Shown: one piece after another, positions 1 through 8,623 of the stretch
Layout of the letters: each line of letters opens with the position of its first letter
Position numbering within the stretch: the first letter of the stretch is position 1
Assembly: GCF_002553505.1 (NCBI RefSeq)
Contig: NZ_PDCP01000012.1
Location: 57,105 to 121,104, forward strand
DNA length: 64,000 nucleotides
Origin: Mycolicibacterium agri
Lineage (GTDB): Bacteria > Actinomycetota > Actinomycetes > Mycobacteriales > Mycobacteriaceae
Direction of reading: 5' to 3'
Program-made: the position numbers and the translations under genes
The notes under the pieces: model-generated
What the model was told of the DNA's origin: nothing
What the model saw: the letters and a program-made list of their open reading frames with translations, nothing else
Database searches by the model: none

Positions 1-128
1 ACGTGCCGATGGAAGAGGTGCAGAAGGAGATCGAGGCGAAGAGCTACTCGCCGTACTCCTACTACAGCATCAATCCCGAAGAGGGCGTCCGGTTCGGTCC
101 GGAAGGTTTCATCACTCACAACGATTGA
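1..128 (+). CDS. C-terminal end of an unidentified protein (partial)
   Basis: An open frame enters from the left edge (first full codon at position 3) and ends with TGA at 126-128. About 41 residues are visible, rich in Glu, Tyr and Ser, ending in GFITHND. No domain can be recognised from so little sequence and the family is not known to me. It is followed by about 110 bases before the next start on the same strand. Confidence 0.55.
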   Translation, partial: VPMEEVQKEIEAKSYSPYSYYSINPEEGVRFGPEGFITHND

Positions 129-241
129 CCGCCGGTCGACGCGGTCCTCGGGACTGCTGGCCCCCACCGTTTCCCCCGCCCCTCGGCGGTGGGGGTCAGC
201 GACCACACGTGAATTGCTCTGCTACGGAAGGCGTGGCACCG

Positions 242-550
242 ATGGCTACTCGATCACAGCTGAAATCCAAGGGGCGTGAGCTCGCGCCCGTGCTGCGGCC
301 ACACGGCATCGGCCGCGAGGATCACGAACTGTTGACCTTCACCGTCAGCTGGCTGCCCTACGGCGGGCCGCCCAGCGACGAACTCCTGGTGAGGTTCGGT
401 CTGACCAGAGAGCGCTACCTGAGCCGGTTGCGGCGCGCCGTCGCCGAATATCGCCGTCAGATCCACCCGACCACGGCGGCGCGTTTGCTCGAGGTGTGCG
501 ACACTCGGAAAGCTCAAGCGTCCCAGGCGGTTCCGCACTCAGCGCACTGA
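242..550 (+). CDS. Small conserved hypothetical protein, DUF3263-like
   Basis: This encodes about 102 residues. A longer frame begins at 125, but its first 39 residues are Pro/Gly/Arg-rich and look non-coding, so ATG 242, preceded by a purine-rich GGAAGG, is preferred. The body contains an LPYGGPP turn followed by a helix-rich segment (FGLTRERYLSRLRRAV), which resembles the short actinobacterial DUF3263 family, thought to be helix-turn-helix-like. The family assignment is by eye only. The 3' end overlaps the convergent gene at 514-966 by 37 bases. No functional partner is evident. Confidence 0.6.
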   Translation: MATRSQLKSKGRELAPVLRPHGIGREDHELLTFTVSWLPYGGPPSDELLVRFGLTRERYLSRLRRAVAEYRRQIHPTTAARLLEVCDTRKAQASQAVPHSAH

Positions 551-966
551 TACAGATTGGCCTGCGACCGAAATTCGGGTGCGACGTGCTGGTCGGCAGG
601 CCCGAGGAGCGTGGCGGTGCTCGACCCGCATTCCGGACACGATTGGTCGTAGACGCGCACCGAGTTCTGCCGGTCATAGGTCACCCCGACCACGATCACG
701 CCGCCGTCTGTCGACTCAACCAGCCTGGTCAGCTCGTCGTCATCGTGACCGGCGAGGTCGTCCCTGCCGATCGAAATGACGAGCTGTTCGCCCTTCGGCA
801 AGCGGTCGCGCACCTGTTGCTCGGTGAGCGCGACGACGTCGTCGGGTGAATTGCGCAGCGCGCGACCGGCAACCGGCATCCACAGAGCCGCAACGGGTCT
901 CGCTCCCGACGGCAATGCGTCCGTGACGATTCGCGTCTCCCACGGCTGACGTGCCGGTTGTGTCAT
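514..966 (-). CDS. Hypothetical protein with a C-terminal CxxC...CxxC zinc-ribbon-like motif
   Basis: A 150-residue protein starts at ATG 966. The N-terminal two thirds are an alpha/beta-looking region without a family I recognise (LPKGEQLVISIGRDD, GGVIVVGVTYD). The C-terminus carries CPEC and, about 35 residues later, CAEC, the spacing of a small zinc ribbon or rubredoxin-like knuckle. There is no signal peptide or membrane segment, so it is probably cytosolic. It is divergent from the cupin gene at 1126, with 159 bases between them, and its 3' end overlaps the gene at 242-550. The zinc-binding role is inferred only from the four cysteines. Confidence 0.65.
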   Translation of the reverse strand: MTQPARQPWETRIVTDALPSGARPVAALWMPVAGRALRNSPDDVVALTEQQVRDRLPKGEQLVISIGRDDLAGHDDDELTRLVESTDGGVIVVGVTYDRQNSVRVYDQSCPECGSSTATLLGPADQHVAPEFRSQANLYQCAECGTAWDA

Positions 967-1125
967 CTACAACTCCTGAGCAGCGGTTTGCCAGATATCT
1001 GGTGGACAGTGAAATTCAACGTCAGCTTATCGTCGCCAACCTGTTGACGTGAAGATTGTATCCATTATCATGTATCGAACCGGCGATGTGCCGGCCCGCC
1101 CCGCAGACGAGGAGAGACCGCGACG
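967..1125. promoter_or_regulatory. Divergent intergenic region with AT-rich element near 1052-1075
   Basis: This 159-bp spacer separates the divergent genes at 966 and 1126. It holds an AT-rich stretch in an otherwise GC-rich background. TGTATCCA at 1057-1064 is followed by TATCATGTAT at 1066-1075, about 51 bases before the cupin start. The 8-mer TGTATCCA also occurs, on the opposite strand, in the element upstream of the LLM gene at 21127. It is a candidate promoter or operator; which of the two cannot be told from sequence. Confidence 0.4.
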
Positions 1126-1647
1126 ATGCCCGAAAAGAGGATCGAGTCGATCGAGGAGATCGAAATCCGCGACCAGGCTCTAAGCGAGACCGCGAACAGC
1201 GAGATGACCAATCGCGAGCAGTGGAACCGGAAGAATCCCCCGACCGAAGCGGTGATCGTCAAAGACCTCAGGACCACCGAGCTGACGCCACGCGAATACC
1301 GCAACACCAAGGCCCGTTTCTATCGGCTGGGCGGCGACATCCGTCTGCAGCCCCACGTCAGTGAACTTCCCCCCAAGGGCAAGTCCGTCAATCACCGGCA
1401 CACGACCGAGGCCGTCATCTACATCGTCCGCGGTGTCGGCCACACCATCATCAGCTGGGATGGCGTGAACAAGCAACGAATCGATTGGGAGGAAGGCGAC
1501 TTATTCAGTTTCCCGGTGTGGATGTGGCACCAGCACTTCAACGACAGCGAGACAGAGGTGGCCCGGTACCTGGCGGTCCAGGACACCTTCGCGGTGAAGG
1601 CGCTGGGCCTGCATCAGATTGAGAGATTCCCCGAGAACCAAGAGTAA
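1126..1647 (+). CDS. Cupin-domain protein (single-domain, metal-binding)
   Basis: This encodes 173 residues from ATG 1126. After an acidic N-terminal helix, residues about 65-165 form one cupin barrel. Cupin motif 1 is visible as H90-x-H92-x2-E95 followed by the glycine turn RGVGHT, and motif 2 contains WHQH with H135 and H137. These are the usual ligands for Fe, Mn or Zn. The arrangement resembles the cupin half of gentisate-dioxygenase-like or substrate-sensing proteins, but the size rules out a bicupin dioxygenase. The gene stands alone, 224 bases before the transport operon at 1872. It shares an AT-rich upstream element with the island operons, so it probably belongs to the same catabolic system. 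Its reaction is unknown. Confidence 0.8.
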   Translation: MPEKRIESIEEIEIRDQALSETANSEMTNREQWNRKNPPTEAVIVKDLRTTELTPREYRNTKARFYRLGGDIRLQPHVSELPPKGKSVNHRHTTEAVIYIVRGVGHTIISWDGVNKQRIDWEEGDLFSFPVWMWHQHFNDSETEVARYLAVQDTFAVKALGLHQIERFPENQE

Positions 1648-1800
1648 GTCGCTGCAGCGCCCGATGGCCGTGTCCTGCCACCCCACCCTGGCAGTGGCAC
1701 GGCCATCGCCATATCGGCCCCAACCAGGCCTTTGACCATGGCTCTTGAAGATCACGTTAACTCTGGCGGGAATGTGAAGAAATCTGACGACAACGACAAG

Positions 1801-1821
1801 TGGATTTATTATCTTGAATCC
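1801..1821. promoter_or_regulatory. AT-rich element with GGATT/AATCC inverted ends upstream of ggt
   Basis: Within the 224-bp gap 1648-1871, the sequence 1802-1821 begins GGATT and ends AATCC (5-bp inverted ends around 10 bases). It lies about 51 bases before the ATG at 1872. Its interior TATCTTGAAT matches TATCATGTAT upstream of the cupin gene at 8 of 10 positions. The rest of the gap shows no gene. Confidence 0.4.
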
Positions 1822-1871
1822 GCGATGTCTTCCATTTCCTCCCGCCGCTCACTCGATTCGGAAGCTGGGCG

Positions 1872-3530
1872 ATGACCTACGCGATGACGAGGCAGGGGCC
1901 CGCCGTCATCTGTCCGCAGCCCGTCGTGGCCGACGCGGCCATGGAGGTCCTCGGCCTTGGCGGTAACGCGGTCGACGCCGTGGTCGCCGGCATGGCGGTG
2001 CAAGGCGTGGTCGACCCGCTCATGTGCGGTCTGGGCGGCTACGGCGTGATGACGGTGCACGAGGCATCGACCCGACGCAACACCGTCCTCGACTTCTTCG
2101 CCCGCGCCCCGCTCGCCGTCGAGGAAGGCAAGTCGGCCGACGTTCTGCAACGCGAATTCACCTACGACTACGGGTTTGTCGTCGAAGGCGGTCACAACGA
2201 GATCGGCCACCGCAGTGTCGCCACCCCCGGCACCGTCGCAGGCATGGCCAGGGCCCTCGAGATGTTCGGCACCATGCCGTGGAGTGCGGTACTCGAACCC
2301 GCCGCGGCGCTGGCAGAAGAGGGTTTCGCCCTCACCGAGGCGCAACGCGTCTCCTGGTATTCCGACGACGGCCCCGACAAGCCCGGCGGTTTGGCGCGCA
2401 TGGCGTATTCCGAAACCGGCCGCGCGCTCTACACCGATGACGGCAAACCGCTGCCCCTCGGCCATCGGGTCAGCAATCGCGACCTCGCCAATACCCTGCG
2501 CCACCTGATGGGTAAGGGTGCCGCGGACTTCTACCGCGGCGAGCTGGCCGAGGCCATGGTCGGCGATCTTGCTGCGCACGAAAGTTTACTGCGGACAGAA
2601 GATTTCGAAGAGTATTCGGTGTCGGAGAATCCGCCGCTGACGACGACCTACCGGGACACCACACTGGCCTTCCCGGGGTTTCCGGCAGGCGGCGTGAGCA
2701 TCCTGGCGGCGCTGAACCTGATCGCCGTGCTGCAGCCCGACGACGTGCCGGACTGGCCGACCACCGACGCCATCACCGCCGTCGCGCAGGCACTCCAGGG
2801 CGCCTTGGAAGACAAGTTCACATACCTGGCCGGAAGCCGCGACACCGAGATACCGGTGCAATACCTGGTGTCCCGTGACTACGCACGACAGCGCACACTT
2901 ACCTCCGTCGGTGTGGCCGACGAAGGGTCGATGCGAGCGCTCGACGACGAACCCCCCTCGACCACCCACATCGCTGTGGTCGACCGCGACGGCAACGCCG
3001 CGTCGGCGACGCACACGCTCGCGTCGGGCAGCGGCGTCATCTCGCCCGGGCTGGGCTTCATGTTCAACAATTTCATGCACGGCTACGATCCCCGGCCCGG
3101 AAAGTGGAATTCCTTGCGGCCAGGGGCAACTCGTCCCGCGTCGATGTCACCTGGGCTTGCTTTCGACGGTGCAGGCGAACTGATCGGAGTTCTGGGCGCC
3201 TCCGGTTCCACCCGCATTGTCACCGCGTTGGTCCAGGTCATCTCCCATCTGGTGGACCGGCGGTGGGACCCCTGGCATGCGGTCGGCGCGCCGCGCATCA
3301 ACGTCCAACTCGACGGCAAGGTGCAGTGCGAGGGCCGCATCCCCACGCCGGTGGTCCGCGCGATCGAGGCCTCCGGCAGACAGGTCTTGCGTCATCTCCG
3401 CAATTACGACCCGTACTTCGGCAAGGTCCACGTGCTGTGGCGTACCGATGGCGAGGCCCGGTGGGAAGGCGCCGCCGATCCCCGCGGCGACGGCGGCCTC
3501 GCACTCGTCGGCCAGGAGGTGGTCCGGTGA
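1872..3530 (+). CDS. ggt: Gamma-glutamyltransferase-family Ntn hydrolase
   Basis: This 552-residue protein has the length and layout of gamma-glutamyltranspeptidases, which cleave gamma-glutamyl bonds (or related acyl-amide bonds) after autoprocessing. The N-terminal part shows the GNAVDAVVA and GLGGYGVMTVH segments of the large subunit. The small subunit would begin at Thr364 in STTHIAVVDRDGNAASATHT, which matches the family's TTHxSVxDxxGNA motif with the nucleophilic Thr. There is no signal peptide, unlike classical periplasmic GGTs, so it is probably cytosolic. ATG 1872 follows a GGAAG motif; ATG 1884 is an alternative. The stop overlaps the start of the binding protein at 3530, which ties it to the transport operon. 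Cephalosporin-acylase-like enzymes share this fold, so the substrate is open. Confidence 0.88.
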   Translation: MTYAMTRQGPAVICPQPVVADAAMEVLGLGGNAVDAVVAGMAVQGVVDPLMCGLGGYGVMTVHEASTRRNTVLDFFARAPLAVEEGKSADVLQREFTYDYGFVVEGGHNEIGHRSVATPGTVAGMARALEMFGTMPWSAVLEPAAALAEEGFALTEAQRVSWYSDDGPDKPGGLARMAYSETGRALYTDDGKPLPLGHRVSNRDLANTLRHLMGKGAADFYRGELAEAMVGDLAAHESLLRTEDFEEYSVSENPPLTTTYRDTTLAFPGFPAGGVSILAALNLIAVLQPDDVPDWPTTDAITAVAQALQGALEDKFTYLAGSRDTEIPVQYLVSRDYARQRTLTSVGVADEGSMRALDDEPPSTTHIAVVDRDGNAASATHTLASGSGVISPGLGFMFNNFMHGYDPRPGKWNSLRPGATRPASMSPGLAFDGAGELIGVLGASGSTRIVTALVQVISHLVDRRWDPWHAVGAPRINVQLDGKVQCEGRIPTPVVRAIEASGRQVLRHLRNYDPYFGKVHVLWRTDGEARWEGAADPRGDGGLALVGQEVVR

Positions 3531-4579
3531 TGAACCGCAACGCATTTGGCGCCGTGTGTGCCGTACTGCTCGTGGCGACCGCATGCGCCGATCCGGAAGC
3601 GTCGCGTACCTCCTCCCCCGACGCGAACGCCGAAGCGGTAGTGGCAGGCACGATGACGGAGGTCTGCGAGGCCGCCCGGCAGGAGGGCGAGCTCGTCTCG
3701 TGGAACAGCGAGAATCCCGAAGCGTTCCAGAAGATCTTCGACGAATTCTCGAAGACCTACCCCGGCATCAAACTCACCTCGGTCGAGGTCCGGCCCGACG
3801 ACCTGGTGCAGAAGATGGTCACCGAGGCCGACGCCGGACACCGCAGCGAGGTCGACGCGATCTCGATCATGATGGACAAGTCCGGGCCGCTTTTCGACCA
3901 TCACTTGATCAACACCGCCATCGATTTCACCAAGCTTGGTGTGCAACCGAAGTACATCTCCGACCAGAACGCGGTTCGCACAGAGCGAATCGCGATCGGA
4001 CTGACCTACAACACCGACCAAGTGGCCGCATCGGAGTTGCCCAATACCTGGGACGAACTCGTCAACGCGAAGTGGCAGGGCAAGGTCGTCGTCGACCCGC
4101 GGGGCGATCAACTGCAATTGCTGGCCATCGTCTGGGGCAAGGACCCAACGGTCGACTATGTCAATCGGCTGCGCAGGACAGTGCAGCCGCAGATCGTGCA
4201 GGGTGCCACCGCGGGGATCCTGACGGTCGCCAGCGGCGAGAACAAGATCACGACCAACGGCCCGTCTGCCGAGACCGCCGAACAGCAGGCGAAGGGCGCA
4301 CCCGTCGCAATCAAGTACCTCGATGTGGTTCCCGCCGTTGACTATTACACCGCCGTCCCCGTCGGCGCACGGCATCCCAATGCAGGTGCCTGCTTCACCG
4401 CGTGGCTGAACAGTGATCCAGGACGGCAGGCCAAAGAGCGATATGCCTTCAAAGCCAACGACGACCTTCCGCCCGCGGCGGGCAACGCCCAGCTCGCGGT
4501 GATCACCAACGCCGACGAAGCAGCCGAGGTCGCCGACACCGTCGCCCAAATCAGTGCCGTGTGGGCGGGCCGGAGTTGA
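3530..4579 (+). CDS. ABC transporter extracellular solute-binding lipoprotein 1
   Basis: This encodes 349 residues from ATG 3530, overlapping the ggt stop (TGATG). The N-terminus is a lipoprotein signal with lipobox ATAC at about residues 17-20. The mature part has the family 1 iron/thiamine/phosphonate-type binding-protein pattern: WNSENPEAFQKIFDEF near the start, TNGPSAE, and VDYYTAVPVGARHPNAG in the second lobe. Such proteins capture a substrate outside the membrane and deliver it to the permease encoded downstream. It is a close paralogue of the next gene. The longer frame starting at 3104 runs antiparallel to good ggt coding sequence in another frame and is rejected as the start. The substrate is unknown. 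Confidence 0.88.
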   Translation: MNRNAFGAVCAVLLVATACADPEASRTSSPDANAEAVVAGTMTEVCEAARQEGELVSWNSENPEAFQKIFDEFSKTYPGIKLTSVEVRPDDLVQKMVTEADAGHRSEVDAISIMMDKSGPLFDHHLINTAIDFTKLGVQPKYISDQNAVRTERIAIGLTYNTDQVAASELPNTWDELVNAKWQGKVVVDPRGDQLQLLAIVWGKDPTVDYVNRLRRTVQPQIVQGATAGILTVASGENKITTNGPSAETAEQQAKGAPVAIKYLDVVPAVDYYTAVPVGARHPNAGACFTAWLNSDPGRQAKERYAFKANDDLPPAAGNAQLAVITNADEAAEVADTVAQISAVWAGRS

Positions 4580-4620
4580 CAGATGTGTCCCCGAAGTAGC
4601 GATTACCCCCGGAGGTTGAC

Positions 4621-5694
4621 ATGACAATTGTGAAGGGCCGCAAGGCCTATGCCGCGCTGTTCTGCGCCGGCCTGGTGATCGCAACCGGGTGCAGCGATCC
4701 GGAAGAGCGGATGGACGATCCGTCCAAGGCCGCGAATTCGGCTGACGCTGTGGTGGCGGGGTCACTGGAGGAGGTGTGTGCGGCCGCCGAGAAGGAGGGC
4801 GAGCTCGTCTCGTGGAACAGCGAAGACCCCGAAGCGTACGAGAAGATCTTCGCCGAATTCGCAAAGACCTATCCCGGCATCAAACTCACCTCGGTCGAGG
4901 TCCGGCCCGATGACCTGGTGCAGAAGCTCGTCACCGAGGCGCAGGCCGGGCACGCAAGCGGCGTCGACGCCATCTCGGTCACCATGGACAAGGCAGGACC
5001 GCTGCTCGACGACAACCTGATCAACACCGATATCGACTACACGAAGATGGGTGTCGACCCCAACCACATCGGTGACGGCAACACGGTCCGCACTGAGCGC
5101 ATTGCAATCGGCTTGACCTACAACACCGATCAGGTCTCCGATTCAGAGGTGCCCAGCACGTGGGAGCAACTGGTCGACCCGAAGTGGGAGGGCAAGGTCG
5201 TGGTCGATCCCCGTGGCGACCCACTGCAGTTGCTGGCCATCGTCTGGGGCGAGGACAAGACCGTCGACTATGTCACCAAGTTGAGCCAGACGGTCAAGCC
5301 GCAGATCGTGCAGGGCGCCACCGCCGGCCTGTTGACCGTCGCCAGCGGCGAGAACAAGATCACGACCAACGGTCGCTCCGCAGAAACCGCCGAACAGCAG
5401 GCCAAGGGCGCACCCGTGAAGATCAAGTACCTCGATGTCGTTCCGGCAGTTGACTACTACACCGCCGTGCCCGTCGGTGCACCGCACCCCAATGCCGGCG
5501 CCTGCTGGGCCGCCTGGCTGAACAGCGATGCCGGCCGTAAAGCCAAGCAGGAATACGCATTCAAGGGCAACGTGGATCTACCGGAGGAAGCGGCGGCGGG
5601 TCAGTTGGCGGCGATCGAGGAACCCGCGGAGTCGGTTCTGGTCGCCAACACCGCAGAGAAGATCAGCGCCGTGTGGGCCGGCAGGAACCAATGA
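4621..5694 (+). CDS. ABC transporter extracellular solute-binding lipoprotein 2 (tandem paralogue)
   Basis: This encodes 357 residues and begins 41 bases after the first binding protein, with GGAGG just upstream of ATG 4621. The lipoprotein signal ends in IATGC. From about residue 55 onward it matches protein 1 almost position for position, for example GIKLTSVEVRPDDLVQK, VASGENKITTNG and AVDYYTAVPVGA, roughly three quarters identical by eye. The N-terminal linker and the C-terminal 40 residues differ more. A recent tandem duplication is the simplest explanation. The two may bind related ligands for one permease. The stop overlaps the ATPase start (ATGA). Confidence 0.88.
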   Translation: MTIVKGRKAYAALFCAGLVIATGCSDPEERMDDPSKAANSADAVVAGSLEEVCAAAEKEGELVSWNSEDPEAYEKIFAEFAKTYPGIKLTSVEVRPDDLVQKLVTEAQAGHASGVDAISVTMDKAGPLLDDNLINTDIDYTKMGVDPNHIGDGNTVRTERIAIGLTYNTDQVSDSEVPSTWEQLVDPKWEGKVVVDPRGDPLQLLAIVWGEDKTVDYVTKLSQTVKPQIVQGATAGLLTVASGENKITTNGRSAETAEQQAKGAPVKIKYLDVVPAVDYYTAVPVGAPHPNAGACWAAWLNSDAGRKAKQEYAFKGNVDLPEEAAAGQLAAIEEPAESVLVANTAEKISAVWAGRNQ

Positions 5695-6809
5695 TCAAGA
5701 TCGATGGGCTGCACAAGCGCTATCCGGACCAGGGCGCGACCGTCGCCGCTGTCGACGGCGTGTCCTTCGAGGTGGCGCAGGGCGAGCTCTACACGCTGCT
5801 CGGACCGAGCGGCTGCGGCAAGACCACCACCCTGCGCTGTGTGGCCGGCCTCGAGCGGCCCGACTCCGGGACCATCCGACTCGGCGACGCCGAGGTGTTC
5901 TCGGCGTCGCGTTTAGTGCCGACGCACAAGCGGGATCTCGGCATGGTCTTCCAGAGCTACGCCATCTGGCCGCACATGACGGTGTTCGAGAATGCGGCGT
6001 TTCCACTGCGGGTGGCGGGGCGCCGCAATCGGGCCAAGATCGACGAGGCGGTCGGCGAAGCGCTTTCGCTTGTCGGGCTCTCCGGTTACGAGAGCCGGAT
6101 GGCGACACAGCTCTCCGGTGGCCAGCAGCAACGGCTTTCGCTGGCCCGCGCGCTCGTTCGCCGTCCTGCCGTGCTGCTTCTGGACGAGCCGCTGTCGAAT
6201 CTGGACGCCAAGCTGCGCGAGCACATGCGTCAGGAGATCCGGCAACTCCAGCAGCGGCTGAAGATCACCACGCTGTTCGTCACCCACGACCAGATCGAGG
6301 CGCTTGCCATGTCCGATCGGGTGGCGGTGCTGCGCGACGGCAAGATCGAGCAGGAAGCCAGCCCGAAGGACATCTACAACGCGCCAACCTCGGAGTTCGT
6401 CGCCAACTTCGTCGGTGCGACCAACATCGTGAAGGGCACGGTGCTGAAGTGGTCAGCCGAGTTCACCACGCTGGAAACGAAATTCGGTGAGCTGTACGCC
6501 GTTTCGGGCCCCGATCCGCTACCCGAGGGCAGCGAGGTTTCGGTGGCCATTCGGCCGGAGGACCTGCGGCTGGCAGAGCAGCCTGCCTCGTCGATCTCCA
6601 TCGACCAGCGCAACGTCTGGCCGGTCGAAGTGATGTTCGCCTCGTTCACCGGCGCGATCACCGAGTTCAAGGTGGTCACCGAAAGCGGCCAGGACATCAT
6701 CGTCCGTGGACCTTCACGCACGGCGATAGGTCAACGCCATGTCGTGATGTGCGCGGACCCGGCGGTGTGCCGAATCCTCCCGGACTCGAGGATCGACGCA
6801 GCCGTATGA
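5691..6809 (+). CDS. ABC transporter ATP-binding protein (FbpC/PotA type)
   Basis: This encodes 372 residues from ATG 5691, overlapping the preceding stop by four bases. The nucleotide-binding domain fills residues 1 to about 235: Walker A GPSGCGKTT, signature LSGGQQQR, Walker B LLLDEPLSNLDAK and the switch histidine in FVTHD. Residues about 290-370 form a TOBE-like domain, as in Fe3+, spermidine and phosphonate importers. It energises the fused permease downstream together with the two upstream binding proteins. A longer in-frame start at 5673 would overlap the previous gene further and lacks support. Confidence 0.92.
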   Translation: MIKIDGLHKRYPDQGATVAAVDGVSFEVAQGELYTLLGPSGCGKTTTLRCVAGLERPDSGTIRLGDAEVFSASRLVPTHKRDLGMVFQSYAIWPHMTVFENAAFPLRVAGRRNRAKIDEAVGEALSLVGLSGYESRMATQLSGGQQQRLSLARALVRRPAVLLLDEPLSNLDAKLREHMRQEIRQLQQRLKITTLFVTHDQIEALAMSDRVAVLRDGKIEQEASPKDIYNAPTSEFVANFVGATNIVKGTVLKWSAEFTTLETKFGELYAVSGPDPLPEGSEVSVAIRPEDLRLAEQPASSISIDQRNVWPVEVMFASFTGAITEFKVVTESGQDIIVRGPSRTAIGQRHVVMCADPAVCRILPDSRIDAAV

Positions 6810-8623
6810 ACATGCTTCGGGGCCAGATCGGCCAGGTCGCCACCCGGCTCATCGTGTTGGTCGTCATGCTGTACCTGGTCGTGGTGCCGCTGGTCATCTT
6901 GATCCTGGCCAGTCTGCGCGACCCGGGCCGCGGATTGCCGTTCGGCCGCACCAGCTTCTGGTCGGCGGTCAACTACAAAGAGGTGTTCGCCAACGCGCGA
7001 ACCTGGGAACTGGTCGCCAACACGATCGTGTTGAGCCTGGGCTCGCTGATGTTGGCGTTCGTTATCAGCATAATCGCGGCCTGGCTGGTGGAACGCACCA
7101 ACTTACCGGCCCAGGGGTTCGCGTTCGTGATGATCATCGCGGGCATCGGCACGCCCGGGTTCATCTCCGCGATCGCATGGACGTTGCTCCTGAACCCCAG
7201 CAACGGCGTGCTGAATGTGTGGATTCGCAACATCTTCGGCCTCAGCGGCGACGGCCCGTTCAACATCTCCACGCTGCCCGGCATGATCCTGGTCGAGGGG
7301 CTCGGGCTCGTTCCCGTGACGTTCCTACTGCTCACCGCCGCGTTCCGCGCCCTGGACGTCTCGCTCGAGGACGCCGCGGGCGCCAGCGGGGCGCCACCAC
7401 GGGTCGTCGCGCGCAAGGTCACCCTGCCGCTACTCACCCCCGCCATACTCTCGGCGTTCGTCTACCAGCTCGCCACCACGATCGAATCCTTCGACGTGCC
7501 AGTCACAATCGGGCTTCGCAACAACATCGTGGTGTTGTCGACCGAGATCTATCTGCAGGTGCAGCCCTCGACGGGGCTGCCGCAATACGGCCTTGCCAGC
7601 ACCTACGGCATCCTGCTCATTGTCATCGTCCTGCTTCCACTCATTTACTACCAGCGGATCATCGGCCGCTCCGAGCGGTACGCGACGGTGTCGGGCAACG
7701 CCTACCGCAGCCGCCGCATCGAACTGAGCCTGCGCGCGAAGATCGCCGGCCTGACGTTCCTCGGCCTGTATGTGCTGTTCGAGTTCATCCTGCCCACCCT
7801 GATCCTGCTGTACACGAGCCTGCACCCGTTCTATTCGGTGCCGTCGTGGTCGGGCATCGCCAACAGTGGCCTCGACGCCTACCGCACCGTGATGGGCAGC
7901 ACGCTGTTCACCCAATCACTGACCAACACCATGGTGGTGGCGGTGGTGACCGGCCTGGCGACGATGACGCTGGCCGCGTTGGTGTCGTGGATCATCGTGC
8001 GCAGCAAGACAAGTCTGCGCTCGGTGCTCGACGTGCTGGCGTTCATCCCGCACGCCATTCCCGCACTGGTGATCGGCCTTGCCATCGCGATGATCTATCT
8101 GTACGTCTCGATTCCGGTCTACGGCACGATCTGGATCATCGTCATCGCGCTGCTCACCCGCTATCTTTCCCTCGCGACCCGGCAGATGAACACCGGCATC
8201 GGCGCGATCAAGCAGGAGCTGGAAGAAGCCGGAACAGCAAGTGGTGCCTCGGCTTTCCAGACGTTCTGGCGAATCCTGGTGCCGTTGGCTCTGCCCTCCT
8301 ATGTGAACGGGTTCCTGTTGGTGGCGCTCTTGAGCGTGAAGAACCTGTCGATCCCGCTCATTCTGGGCGGTGCGAACAGCAGCATGCTGGCCACGCTGGT
8401 GTGGAACCGCTGGGACAACGGTGATACCGCAGAGACGGGCGCGTTGTCGATCATCATGATCGTGATCACCCTGGTGCTCGGTGCGCTGTCGTTCGCCGCG
8501 GGCCGGTGGACACCGGGGCAACGGAAGTCCAAGCGGCAGAGGCGCTCCGACGATGCACCGCCGCCACCCGCCGACGCCGCTGAAGAACCGCAGAAGGCGT
8601 TGGCGGCGGTCGCCTACCAGTGA
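6806..8623 (+). CDS. ABC transporter permease, fused double-domain (FbpB type)
   Basis: This 605-residue membrane protein has about 12 hydrophobic segments in two repeats, residues about 20-300 and about 330-580. Each repeat ends with an EAA-type coupling loop: LEDAAGASGAPPRVVARKVTLPLL in the first half and a similar EEAGTASGAS segment in the second. Fused permeases of this sort serve iron, putrescine-like and aminoethylphosphonate-type importers. ATG 6806 overlaps the ATPase stop (ATGA). The C-terminal tail is charged, then Pro/Ala-rich. Together with genes 3530-6809 it forms a complete importer; the substrate is not deducible. Confidence 0.9.
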   Translation: MNMLRGQIGQVATRLIVLVVMLYLVVVPLVILILASLRDPGRGLPFGRTSFWSAVNYKEVFANARTWELVANTIVLSLGSLMLAFVISIIAAWLVERTNLPAQGFAFVMIIAGIGTPGFISAIAWTLLLNPSNGVLNVWIRNIFGLSGDGPFNISTLPGMILVEGLGLVPVTFLLLTAAFRALDVSLEDAAGASGAPPRVVARKVTLPLLTPAILSAFVYQLATTIESFDVPVTIGLRNNIVVLSTEIYLQVQPSTGLPQYGLASTYGILLIVIVLLPLIYYQRIIGRSERYATVSGNAYRSRRIELSLRAKIAGLTFLGLYVLFEFILPTLILLYTSLHPFYSVPSWSGIANSGLDAYRTVMGSTLFTQSLTNTMVVAVVTGLATMTLAALVSWIIVRSKTSLRSVLDVLAFIPHAIPALVIGLAIAMIYLYVSIPVYGTIWIIVIALLTRYLSLATRQMNTGIGAIKQELEEAGTASGASAFQTFWRILVPLALPSYVNGFLLVALLSVKNLSIPLILGGANSSMLATLVWNRWDNGDTAETGALSIIMIVITLVLGALSFAAGRWTPGQRKSKRQRRSDDAPPPPADAAEEPQKALAAVAYQ

